Shown here piece by piece: positions 26,910 through 35,211 of a stretch of DNA of 64,000 nucleotides. Positions within the stretch are counted from its first letter, which is position 1. Each line of letters begins with the position of its first letter. Position numbers and translations under genes: made by a program. The notes below the pieces were generated by a model. That model was given only the letters and a program-made list of their open reading frames with translations. It did no database searches and was not told where the DNA came from. Source of the stretch: Caldithrix sp. (GTDB lineage: Bacteria; Zhuqueibacterota; Zhuqueibacteria; Thermofontimicrobiales; Sulfurfontimicrobiaceae). Location: NCBI GenBank assembly GCA_020722815.1, contig DYKB01000021.1, positions 29,821 through 93,820 on the forward strand, read 5' to 3'.

Positions 26910-28937
26910 ATGGTTTTTAATATGTCAACACTAAATTTGAATGAATTATTTCTAAAACTACGGTTATGGCTAAAAATTGGGCTGGCTCAGGAAAAGAAGG
27001 GGGATTATGATTCCGCCAAAACTTCCTATCTGGAAGCGATGAAATTAAGTAAGAATTATTTCCATTTTCCCGAGAAAAATTCTCCAATAGACAAAAAACA
27101 AAATACGCCGGAGAAATTAGATGAAGCGACCAATAGGAGTAAACCAACATCCGCTGGTATCAATAGAGGGACTCAAGATTCTCAACATGACACTGAATTG
27201 AGCTTATCAAGTCTAAAACTTTTTTATCAACCCTATTTTTGTCTGGCTTTTTTACAGGAAAAAAATCCAGCCATTGCGCATGCGAATTTAAAAATTAGTG
27301 AGGACTTTATTTCTCAATTGAAGGAGTTGACCTTTGAAAGTACGAGGATTAAAAATTTTCCTAATCTACCCCTATTTTTAGCTGAATGTCAGGCAAAACA
27401 GGCAGATTTGTATTTCTATAAAGGGCTTGTCCCCCCTGATCTGGGATCTGGAATGAGCACGCCTCTTGAATTTTACTATATTGAATTGGCTGAAAATTGG
27501 TATTGGGCTTCAGTTATGACACTGGCGAAATACTATTTGGGAGTCGAATTAGCGAATAACAATTTACAAGATTTATTAAAAATTTTATTTGCTTCCTCTG
27601 ATAAATCGATGATTGAAGGCCCTGAAAAAATTGTTATGAGTGCGACTGCCCAGATTTTTCACTTACTCGCAATGAATCTCGGTAAAATAGGGAATGTTCG
27701 GCTCTCAAAAATTTCAGGAGAAAAGGGATTAATTGACTTTAATCAATTGAAAAATTTTTTTGAACCTAAAGACCCTTTTAGTCACGACGATCTCTTTACA
27801 AAGCCTTTGATACAAATTATTGCCTGTTACTATTATGCGGCGCGCCTTTTTTTAAGGGCTGGTATGCATAAGGAATGTGCCTTTGAATATGAAAAAATTA
27901 TTCGGGCATTAAGATACTTTGATTTTCAAGCCGCGAATCATGATGTAGCTGAAATAGAAAGAGTTTGTGGCGATCTTGACGACAAAATTTTTCAAATTGG
28001 TAAAGAACATTATGATATTGCTTATGTTCATAGTGATCGCAAAATTCCACATCAAAAGTTAAAAAACAGTGAAAGAGTTAAATCTGCTGAAATCGAGAGT
28101 CTACGATTGCAATGGTTGGGCCTGCTCCATAATTTTATAAAGACAATTAAAGATAAAGAGTCGAAATTTGTTCATCGAATACAGCAGGATTTAACGAAAC
28201 AATTAAACCAAATATCAACTGATGCCTATTTTGATAATATTATGTTTCGGATTGATTGTCTAAATTATAAAACTATCCATCTGGCAGAAGAATTTCATAA
28301 AGAAATCGGTTTTCTGTTGAATAAAGATGAAAATATCATCCAATCGCGTGCGAGGGAGGAATTTTATCTCAAGAAGGCATTGAAAGGTGTAAAATGCCGC
28401 TCCAGGCTTCTGGATATGGCATCGAAAGATGAAAAACGCTGCTCCCGACTTCTGAAAATGGTTATGGACGGCCTTTTTTGTTGTATCAATTCAATTGAGA
28501 TGCGGGAAATTCATAGCAATACGTATTGGTGGCTTCATCTCGGACGGGCGTTTTTACATCGATTTTTAGCTGACTGGGTGCATCGCTACGATTGGATTCA
28601 CCGGTTGCTCCCCGAACCGGAAAAATCTATTTTTGAGGATGATACACGTCGATATTTAGGCGCCAAAAGGATGAAATATCTTGATGAAAAGTTGCAATTA
28701 CAAAATGCACTGGAAAATTTTCATCAGGTGAAGCAGCTGCATACCGGTGGAAAGGCGTATAAATCACTTCTTCAGCGGATGTTTTATTTAAATGATGATT
28801 TTAATGATCGGATTTATCATTTTTATCTGGCGCAGGAGCGCTTTGAAATTCATCGCGGTAAAGTAAAAAATAATATCATTGAAGTTGAAGAATTATTAAA
28901 GCGTAAATTATGGGATCCGGGAGAGCAGGATATTTGA
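26910..28937 (+). CDS. TPR/helical-repeat partner of the KAP-like NTPase
   Basis: A 675-residue soluble, almost all-helical protein of unknown function. It opens with a clear TPR (LWLKIGLAQEKKGDYDSAKT, SYLEAMKLSKNYF), continues with further degenerate repeats (YYYAARLFLRAGMHKECAFE), and has a Cys/Trp-rich C-terminal part (CCINSIEMREIHSNTYWWLH). The NTPase just upstream also ends in a TPR, so the two may form one continuous repeat surface, or may be a split form of a single protein. ATG at 26910, or 26922 in the same frame; no strong ribosome site, consistent with coupling to the NTPase gene. It ends just before a bidirectional terminator. Confidence 0.7.
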   Translation: MVFNMSTLNLNELFLKLRLWLKIGLAQEKKGDYDSAKTSYLEAMKLSKNYFHFPEKNSPIDKKQNTPEKLDEATNRSKPTSAGINRGTQDSQHDTELSLSSLKLFYQPYFCLAFLQEKNPAIAHANLKISEDFISQLKELTFESTRIKNFPNLPLFLAECQAKQADLYFYKGLVPPDLGSGMSTPLEFYYIELAENWYWASVMTLAKYYLGVELANNNLQDLLKILFASSDKSMIEGPEKIVMSATAQIFHLLAMNLGKIGNVRLSKISGEKGLIDFNQLKNFFEPKDPFSHDDLFTKPLIQIIACYYYAARLFLRAGMHKECAFEYEKIIRALRYFDFQAANHDVAEIERVCGDLDDKIFQIGKEHYDIAYVHSDRKIPHQKLKNSERVKSAEIESLRLQWLGLLHNFIKTIKDKESKFVHRIQQDLTKQLNQISTDAYFDNIMFRIDCLNYKTIHLAEEFHKEIGFLLNKDENIIQSRAREEFYLKKALKGVKCRSRLLDMASKDEKRCSRLLKMVMDGLFCCINSIEMREIHSNTYWWLHLGRAFLHRFLADWVHRYDWIHRLLPEPEKSIFEDDTRRYLGAKRMKYLDEKLQLQNALENFHQVKQLHTGGKAYKSLLQRMFYLNDDFNDRIYHFYLAQERFEIHRGKVKNNIIEVEELLKRKLWDPGEQDI

Positions 28938-28967
28938 AAAGTTGAATTTGACCTTATGATAAAATAC

Positions 28968-28992
28968 AAACGGCCTTGTGACAAGGCCGTTT
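28968..28992. terminator. Bidirectional terminator between convergent genes
   Basis: AAACGGCCTT (28968-28977) and AAGGCCGTTT (28983-28992) form a perfect 10-bp stem with loop GTGAC. T-rich sequence follows on the minus strand and TTTATT on the plus strand, so it can stop both the TPR-partner transcript and the hsp20 transcript. Confidence 0.85.
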
Positions 28993-29014
28993 ATTGAAGC
29001 GTTCATGTGATCAG

Positions 29015-29458
29015 TTAGCTAATCGCAATTTCTTTGGGTTTGCTTTCTTCGGTCTTCGGAAGCGTGATATTCAGAACACCATCTTTGTACTCCGCTTTAA
29101 TTTTATCGCCATTGATTGACGACGGTAAGGTAAATGACCGTTGGAATGAACCATGGGCGCGTTCAACATAGTGATATTTTTCATTCTTTTTCTCATCTTC
29201 ATGTTTCCGCTCACCGCTGATTGTCAAAATATGGTCATTTAGAGTAATTTTAACATCACTCTGTTTCAAACCCGGTAAATCAGCATGAATAATATAGGCT
29301 TCGTCAGATTCTTTTACATCCATGCGCGGCATCCAGGCCATTTCCCGATCTGAAAAGAAAGCTGGAAAATCACTTTGCCAGAAATCACCCCAAAACCGAT
29401 CAATCTGGTTACTGAAATCACGATTGCTGCTTCGAAAATTTCGCAAAATTGGTAACAT
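29015..29458 (-). CDS. hsp20: Small heat shock protein Hsp20
   Basis: A 147-residue alpha-crystallin-type holdase chaperone that binds unfolding proteins in the cytoplasm under heat or other stress. The alpha-crystallin domain spans ~40-138: PRMDVKESDEAYIIHADLPG, LTISGERKHE, and the signature GVLNITLPK. The C-terminal I-x-I anchor (EIAIS) used for oligomer assembly is present. AGGAGG is at 9 nt before the ATG. A sigma-54-type promoter and two dyad sites lie upstream. Confidence 0.96.
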   Translation of the reverse strand: MLPILRNFRSSNRDFSNQIDRFWGDFWQSDFPAFFSDREMAWMPRMDVKESDEAYIIHADLPGLKQSDVKITLNDHILTISGERKHEDEKKNEKYHYVERAHGSFQRSFTLPSSINGDKIKAEYKDGVLNITLPKTEESKPKEIAIS

Positions 29459-29563
29459 TGTACATTCCTCCTGTTTGTTATTTTATTTATTTTTTTAATT
29501 AATTTATTAGTTTAAAAGACTCTCACATTTTAGTGATTTAATCATTGTTTCTGCTCTGTACTT

Positions 29564-29580
29564 ATTCAAACTTCGTGCCA
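29564..29580 (-). promoter_or_regulatory. Candidate sigma-54 (RpoN) promoter of hsp20
   Basis: On the minus strand the sequence reads TGGCACGAAGTTTGAAT. It matches TGGCACG-N4-TTGCW with a single deviation (TTGAA for TTGCA). The invariant GG and G are kept and the spacing is right. It would start transcription ~95 nt before the hsp20 ATG. Confidence 0.55.
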
Positions 29581-29669
29581 AATTTTTCTATTTATTATAA
29601 GTCATTAATTTTCAAATATTTATATTTTTAAAGCTTTGTAACTATTAAAAAGATGTCAATTTTATTGTC

Positions 29670-29722
29670 TGTCATTTTGGCGTATTATTGTCATATTTTA
29701 TTGAATTTTTGTCAAAATGGCA
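29670..29722. promoter_or_regulatory. Paired dyads, possible activator sites for hsp20
   Basis: TGTCATTTTGGCG (29670-29682, plus strand) and TGCCATTTTGACA (29710-29722, minus strand) are two inverted copies of a dyad TGYCA-N3-TGRCR, 40 bp centre to centre. They lie 90-160 bp upstream of the sigma-54-like promoter, the usual place for enhancer-binding-protein sites. Confidence 0.45.
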
Positions 29723-29875
29723 AATTAATTGATTTAAATTAGTTTTCATAAATAACGATTAACCGAAATCATAATCAAATTATTTAAAGATGTGAGAGCG
29801 ATGATATGATTATTAATGCGGAATACTCACGGATTGTGGATATAATCGTGGAAATTTGCCAGATAATTGCAGTTT

Positions 29876-32383
29876 TTATCGAATTAATAACATCTTTCGG
29901 GTTTCCTGGTAATCTTCTGTTTGAAATTGATAGTAATAAACGCCGGATGGTACTGATAATCCTTTCTCGTCGGTTGCATCCCATTTGACTTTGTACGTAC
30001 CAGACGCCTGATTTCCATTGATCAATTTTTTAATTGTTTGCCCGGAGAGATTAAAAACAGTTAATTTTACATGTCCATTATCAGGTAATTGATATGAAAT
30101 GTTGGTCGAAGGATTAAAAGGATTGGGAAAATTTTGACTGAGAGAATATTTTTTTATTTGCTTCGATGTAAATTCCTCAATAGTTGCGCCGCCAATAATT
30201 TCAAAGGTTTTATCACTTTCATCCTGGCCGATATTTCCGGATAAATCTTTTGCTTCAATTCGAATTTTTCCTTTTAGGTAATTTTTATGAGGCGCTTTCC
30301 AGAGCGAGACAGCGGGTCTGACAACAAAAGTCGGTAGTTCTTCCCAATTTGTGCCCCCATCGCGGGAATAATACAGGTACACCGAATCGATTCCCAAATT
30401 ATCAGTGACTTTCCAGCGGATGGAATCCACCCTATTCGCCTGAATTTTTTCTCCCCCATTGGGATATAATAATGTAACCCTGGGTGGTTCAATATCTTTG
30501 GCTGTAAAATCCTGATTACTTTTACTCAGGCGAAAAAACTTGTAAGTATAGGCGGCCGGATTAAAGCTATATGACCTGGAAATCGGCTCTATTCTATAAT
30601 CGCCCGGGAAAAGTCCCTGGAAAACAAATTCACCATACTGATTCGTTAGCACAGAGTCTTTGCTACTGCCACTTAACCGAACCTTGATTTCCGTCACCGG
30701 CGTATTATCAACTTTAATCTGCCCGGTGATATAGTAATTTTGTAAATATTTGGCAATGGCATTCTTTGGACGATCCAGCGTGATTACCAGTGGGTTACCG
30801 GCTTTGACTTCACCATCAACGGACCAGTTGACAAAGACATAATTTTTGTGATCAGTTTGATGCGTGGCCGGTGCAGCACTGGTTGTAACCAGCTTATTGG
30901 CGTCGTACCAACCCGCACCGTCGATTGTAAACCCAAGATTTGGCTGGGTCGTTACTGCCAGATAAAATTGCTGGTTGAGTTTGGCGGTAAAAGTCGTATT
31001 TTGCTGAATCGTTACCTTATGTTCCCGATTGCCCCCATCACTCCAGGAAACAAAATGGAGCCGGGAACCATTCGCTTCTTTCTGGGAGGCTGAAACAGCA
31101 ATTGTATGTTCTGAACCCATAGACCAGGTCAATTGGGCGGGCGCCTTGCATGTTTGGCCATCCACGATAACGTCGGTGCTATCCGGCATGTTTGTTGTCA
31201 CGGTAACCGAAACATCCAGACTGTAATCGGCCACCGCAACATGACTGGTGTCCATCAGGATGGAAACAGGATTGCCGGTCACCATCTTTTTATCGACCAT
31301 CCAGCCCTTGAAATTCCGTCCCTGGGCAGAATTCGGGGCGGTGCCGGTTGTTGCATGGGTTGAGGCATGATACCAACCAGTCCCGGTGATTGTTGCCATA
31401 TTCTCTGGCAAGGTTTTCACCTGCAGGAAATAGTGTGTAGTCCAGTTGGCAGTTTCAGTAACCGGTCCTGTGACTTGAAATGATGTTTCTGCCTGGGTAC
31501 CTGAATAAGCCCCTGTTCCGCTGCCAATCCATCGTGCAAATTGATACCGTTTGGTGGAATTGATAGCGATTAAAGTGTCTACTGAAATTTTTGCTAAAGA
31601 ATTGGCATTATACCACCCTTCACCTTTTGGATTCCCCATCGTGGAATTCACTTTCACGTAAAACCGGGTCATCAAATTTGCCCGATAGGTGACATCGCTT
31701 GTTGGGGTGACTTCATGACTTTGCGTGCCGCCATCGCTCCAACTTTGAAAGTGATATTGAATTCCATTACCTCCCGACTGCACTTCCTCGATATTCAGCG
31801 TATGCTTTGAAGCCGGTTGCCATATTGCCGTATAGGGGACATCTCGCGTTACGCCATCCACCATAACGACGGTTGGAGCTCCGATACTGGTTGTCACCGT
31901 TACCTGGACAGGTTTGGGGTAAATTTTGACAAATCCTCGATTAAATTTGGCTTGAAGATTACTTTCTTTGGTAAATTGAAATGAATCAAAGATTAAACTG
32001 GTGGTGTCACCATAATCACCGTTGGCAAGAAATAAAAGTTGAATCAAATCTCCCGATCCGGAAAGCGCGTCCGCCCCAAAGCCTGCAAAAATAGCTTCCC
32101 CATCCTGTGTTGTATTGATTGTTGGCGCGCCCCATTTTTCGATCAAGAACCCTTCAGATTCAGCACCAATGAAATCCAGTGTCCGGGCGCGAAACAGGAT
32201 TTTTCCATTAATATTAAAAACGTTTTTGGCGGATAAATCATCTACAGTGATGGGAAGGCGAATAGTATCACCTTTTGTCACTTCAACTTTAGTGGGTAAT
32301 TTAACATTGATACTTGTCTGTCCAAAAAGGAAATAACCATTGAATAACAACCCCATTAGAAACCATGTCCATAATCTTTGCAT
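29876..32383 (-). CDS. Cohesin / InlB-like-repeat surface protein with T9SS tail
   Basis: An 835-residue exported protein. Signal peptide (1-22, ending FLFGQ), then an N-terminal cohesin-like domain (~25-155: VEVTKGDTIRLPITVDDLSA, VFNINGKILFRARTLDFIGA). Several divergent InlB/Flg_new-type beta repeats follow (~155-540; recurring WYxANxLxxxS and FxxWSDGGxxxHxVT). Next come a carboxypeptidase-regulatory-like domain (~545-610, NQYGEFVFQGLFPGDYRIEP), a Kre9-like Ig domain (~635-735, LLYPNGGEKIQANRVDSIRW) and a T9SS domain (LSQNFPNPFNPSTNISY to KMLLIR). No enzyme motif. Last gene of a four-gene minus-strand cluster, 17 bases after the FG-GAP gene. Probably a structural or binding surface protein. 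Confidence 0.8.
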   Translation of the reverse strand: MQRLWTWFLMGLLFNGYFLFGQTSINVKLPTKVEVTKGDTIRLPITVDDLSAKNVFNINGKILFRARTLDFIGAESEGFLIEKWGAPTINTTQDGEAIFAGFGADALSGSGDLIQLLFLANGDYGDTTSLIFDSFQFTKESNLQAKFNRGFVKIYPKPVQVTVTTSIGAPTVVMVDGVTRDVPYTAIWQPASKHTLNIEEVQSGGNGIQYHFQSWSDGGTQSHEVTPTSDVTYRANLMTRFYVKVNSTMGNPKGEGWYNANSLAKISVDTLIAINSTKRYQFARWIGSGTGAYSGTQAETSFQVTGPVTETANWTTHYFLQVKTLPENMATITGTGWYHASTHATTGTAPNSAQGRNFKGWMVDKKMVTGNPVSILMDTSHVAVADYSLDVSVTVTTNMPDSTDVIVDGQTCKAPAQLTWSMGSEHTIAVSASQKEANGSRLHFVSWSDGGNREHKVTIQQNTTFTAKLNQQFYLAVTTQPNLGFTIDGAGWYDANKLVTTSAAPATHQTDHKNYVFVNWSVDGEVKAGNPLVITLDRPKNAIAKYLQNYYITGQIKVDNTPVTEIKVRLSGSSKDSVLTNQYGEFVFQGLFPGDYRIEPISRSYSFNPAAYTYKFFRLSKSNQDFTAKDIEPPRVTLLYPNGGEKIQANRVDSIRWKVTDNLGIDSVYLYYSRDGGTNWEELPTFVVRPAVSLWKAPHKNYLKGKIRIEAKDLSGNIGQDESDKTFEIIGGATIEEFTSKQIKKYSLSQNFPNPFNPSTNISYQLPDNGHVKLTVFNLSGQTIKKLINGNQASGTYKVKWDATDEKGLSVPSGVYYYQFQTEDYQETRKMLLIR

Positions 32384-32400
32384 AATTCTACCTTTAACCG

Positions 32401-35118
32401 TTACTTTATCAATAACATCTTCTTCGTCTGTTCAATATGGCCTTTTTGTGTGTCATGATACTGAAAATGTAATCGATAGATATAAATCCCTGAATTTAAA
32501 ATATTATTAAAACGATCGGTGGCATTCCAATCTATAAAATAGTGACCGGATTGATAACTTTCGGATATCAATGTCACGATTTCCTGTCCCTGAAGATTAA
32601 ATATTTTTATTTCCAGTTTACCCGGCGCATCGATATCATAATTAATTCGAGTTGATAAATTAAAAGGATTCGGGAAATGTTGCTTCACCTGAAAACTTAC
32701 CGGTACCACGTCGGAATCTTCTGTTTCTATTTGAATTTTTTCAATTTTGACAGGCGCATCATTCAACTGAATAGTCTTAATGATTTCGGTTTCATGCTGC
32801 TTTTTCATTAAAGCCGAAAATTGTATGGCTCCTATCGAAACGGCTTCATTAAAAGATGTGGTTGTAAATCCAGCCAAATACAAAACGCCTGGTTCCATTA
32901 AATTGGTTTCGATTTGAAATCCATTCCGGAATGCTGTTTGCTTGAATCGCTTAAATTCAACCAGTTCAGCATCATATTCCAGCTTTAAATTAAACGCTTG
33001 TGTTGACGCATTGATATTGACAGGTATTGTAAATTCTTCATTTTGTTGAACTTTCATCTTTAAAATAATATTTGATAATTCGCTTTCGGAACGCAAAAAG
33101 TCTCTGGTGAATTTTCCATCGACATTACCCCTGATGAGACCTGAAAGTGACAGACTGTCGATATTTTGGGTCAGCCAGGGGATTTCAAATGGCTCTGGGA
33201 TGAAATGCCATTCTCCCACAAAAGATGGTCGGCTGGGGGATTTATGCACGGAATATTGTAAAATCAAGACTGCATCCATCAAAGTGATTTGTCCATCTTT
33301 ATCAACGTCGGCTGTAGTCCGATGATCAGCCGCCAATTTTTCAGGGCCTACCACATGCCGTGCGGTCAACAGGGCATCATAAGCGGTGATGAGCGATTCA
33401 AATTCAAAGGGTTGGCTGACCAAGCGGGCAGTAATTTGATAATCATCCTTTTCCCAGCATTGGAAAACAAATTTTCCCTGAGAATCGGTTGTAGAGGTTA
33501 AAGAATCATCTCCAGTCAGTGTCAGCCTCACATCCGACAGGGGAGATTTATTATAATGATTAGCGACGCTCCCACTTAAAGTAAGTTTGCCACGCTTATT
33601 TACAAAAACTTCAACCTGACCGCACCATTTTTGCTGGGTGGTAAAATAAGGCGATGCAACTAAAAAGTCATCCCAGCCATCTCCATTGAGATCACCGGCA
33701 CCGCTAAGACAGTAACCGGTTAAATCGCCATTTTGTAGCCCCAAAAAATAGTCTGAGTGATTCTTTAAATTAATCGTCCCCGGCCAGCCAGCTTTTCGAC
33801 CCCGGATAAAATAAGCCTTGCCGGGCTTACCCCGATCGGAATCATTAAACATCCCAATCAAAAAGTCATTAAGTTTGTCTCCATCATAATCGCCCACGCC
33901 ACTTAAATACCAACCCGCCTGATCTTCGGCTGCTTCTCCTTCATAGGCCGCTACTGCTTCAGTGGCACTTATTGTACCGGACCAGCCCCCTTTTTGGCCC
34001 AGGAAGAGGAAGACTTTTCCGGCATATTTATTATATTGGATTGTCGATACAGCGATATCCGGAAATCCATCACCATTCACATCGCCAACACCAGCGACCT
34101 GATAGCCTAATTTATAGGCACTTTCAGTGCCATTTATAATGGCATCGGCTTTTTCCAGATCAAATGCCATACCCCAGTCTGTATTTTTTCGACCATAGAG
34201 GATATAGGCTTTACTGACTCCTGGCGCACCCAGGATAAAATCATCCAGGCCATCACCATTACAATCACCCAGATTGTCCATGGAATAACCCAGCACAGTG
34301 CGATAAGCGGCCGGTGGATCAAAGGTCGCAGCCGCCAGACTCAGCAGCGATGTTCGGGAAGGCCAATCGGTTTTGCGACCGAGGATAAGATAGACCCGGC
34401 CGGCGTCATTCCGCCGGATATCCAGGTAAGGGGCGCTTACCAGAAATTCATCACAGCCATCACCATTCAGGTCTTTAACAAGCGTTATATAATTACCAGC
34501 CAATCCACCGCGATTCACCCCCTGATCCCAACCTAATTCACCCGCCAGAATCACATTCGCCGAACTTTCCAGCACACAATTGAACCCCCAATTGGGGGTG
34601 GCCCGTCCAAAGAGGATATATACTTTCCCGGGTTCAGTTATCACTTCATCATCGCCGGCAGGGGCGCCGACGAGAATATCGTCATAACCATCGCCATTGA
34701 CATCGCCGCCACCGGCCACACAGGCACCAACGGCATCATACGCTTTCTTGCCAAGAAAGCGAGCCTGCGCCTTTTCCAATGAAACCCGATTTCCCCAATC
34801 AACCGCCCGATTTCCTAAAATAAGATAGGCGGCCCCTGCATTCATCCCACGGCTGCTGTTATGAAAAGTACCGATTAAAAAGTCATCATACCCATCTTTA
34901 TTCACATCGCCAGCCGGACTCAAGCTATAGCCGATTCGTTCATAAATACGAATTCCCAAAAAGGATGCAATATAGGGAAGTTGATCGGTTGTTCTAAAAT
35001 ATCCATCTGAATTTATTTGACGCAATTCCTGTTGAAAATCGGATTGTCCATGGATTTCAATCGCCAGAACAAATTTTAGAAATACCAGGACAATGATGGG
35101 AAAAAATATTTTTTTCAT
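32401..35118 (-). CDS. FG-GAP propeller / dockerin / cohesin surface protein with T9SS tail (copy 1)
   Basis: A 905-residue exported protein. After the signal peptide, seven integrin-alpha-like FG-GAP repeats span ~50-500, each with a calcium loop (GDVNKDGYDDFLIG, GDVNGDGYDDILVG and so on). They predict a seven-bladed propeller. A carboxypeptidase-regulatory-like domain (~510-585), a dockerin-like segment (~590-640; TAYDALLTARHVVG and TADVDKDGQITLMDAVLILQ), a cohesin-like beta domain (~690-800; FTIPVNINASTQAFNLKLEY) and a T9SS domain follow. No catalytic residues. A paralogue with the same order lies immediately upstream. Presumed calcium-dependent adhesin or scaffold on the cell surface. Confidence 0.82.
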   Translation of the reverse strand: MKKIFFPIIVLVFLKFVLAIEIHGQSDFQQELRQINSDGYFRTTDQLPYIASFLGIRIYERIGYSLSPAGDVNKDGYDDFLIGTFHNSSRGMNAGAAYLILGNRAVDWGNRVSLEKAQARFLGKKAYDAVGACVAGGGDVNGDGYDDILVGAPAGDDEVITEPGKVYILFGRATPNWGFNCVLESSANVILAGELGWDQGVNRGGLAGNYITLVKDLNGDGCDEFLVSAPYLDIRRNDAGRVYLILGRKTDWPSRTSLLSLAAATFDPPAAYRTVLGYSMDNLGDCNGDGLDDFILGAPGVSKAYILYGRKNTDWGMAFDLEKADAIINGTESAYKLGYQVAGVGDVNGDGFPDIAVSTIQYNKYAGKVFLFLGQKGGWSGTISATEAVAAYEGEAAEDQAGWYLSGVGDYDGDKLNDFLIGMFNDSDRGKPGKAYFIRGRKAGWPGTINLKNHSDYFLGLQNGDLTGYCLSGAGDLNGDGWDDFLVASPYFTTQQKWCGQVEVFVNKRGKLTLSGSVANHYNKSPLSDVRLTLTGDDSLTSTTDSQGKFVFQCWEKDDYQITARLVSQPFEFESLITAYDALLTARHVVGPEKLAADHRTTADVDKDGQITLMDAVLILQYSVHKSPSRPSFVGEWHFIPEPFEIPWLTQNIDSLSLSGLIRGNVDGKFTRDFLRSESELSNIILKMKVQQNEEFTIPVNINASTQAFNLKLEYDAELVEFKRFKQTAFRNGFQIETNLMEPGVLYLAGFTTTSFNEAVSIGAIQFSALMKKQHETEIIKTIQLNDAPVKIEKIQIETEDSDVVPVSFQVKQHFPNPFNLSTRINYDIDAPGKLEIKIFNLQGQEIVTLISESYQSGHYFIDWNATDRFNNILNSGIYIYRLHFQYHDTQKGHIEQTKKMLLIK

Positions 35119-35211
35119 ATTATTGACCCTGATTTATGGTCAAACTCATTTTATAAATAAGAATTAATTACACGTACATTAAATTTTATAATACGATGCA
35201 AATAGCCGATT

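Larger units (their letters stand above)
29459..29875. other. hsp20 upstream regulatory stretch
   Basis: No gene; a 61-codon plus-strand frame at 29806 is only antisense to the end of the InlB-like gene. It holds the hsp20 ribosome site, a sigma-54-like promoter (29564-29580) and a pair of inverted dyads (29670-29682, 29710-29722). No CIRCE or HspR (HAIR) operator is seen. No clear terminator for the neighbouring 29876-32383 gene was found. Confidence 0.6.
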
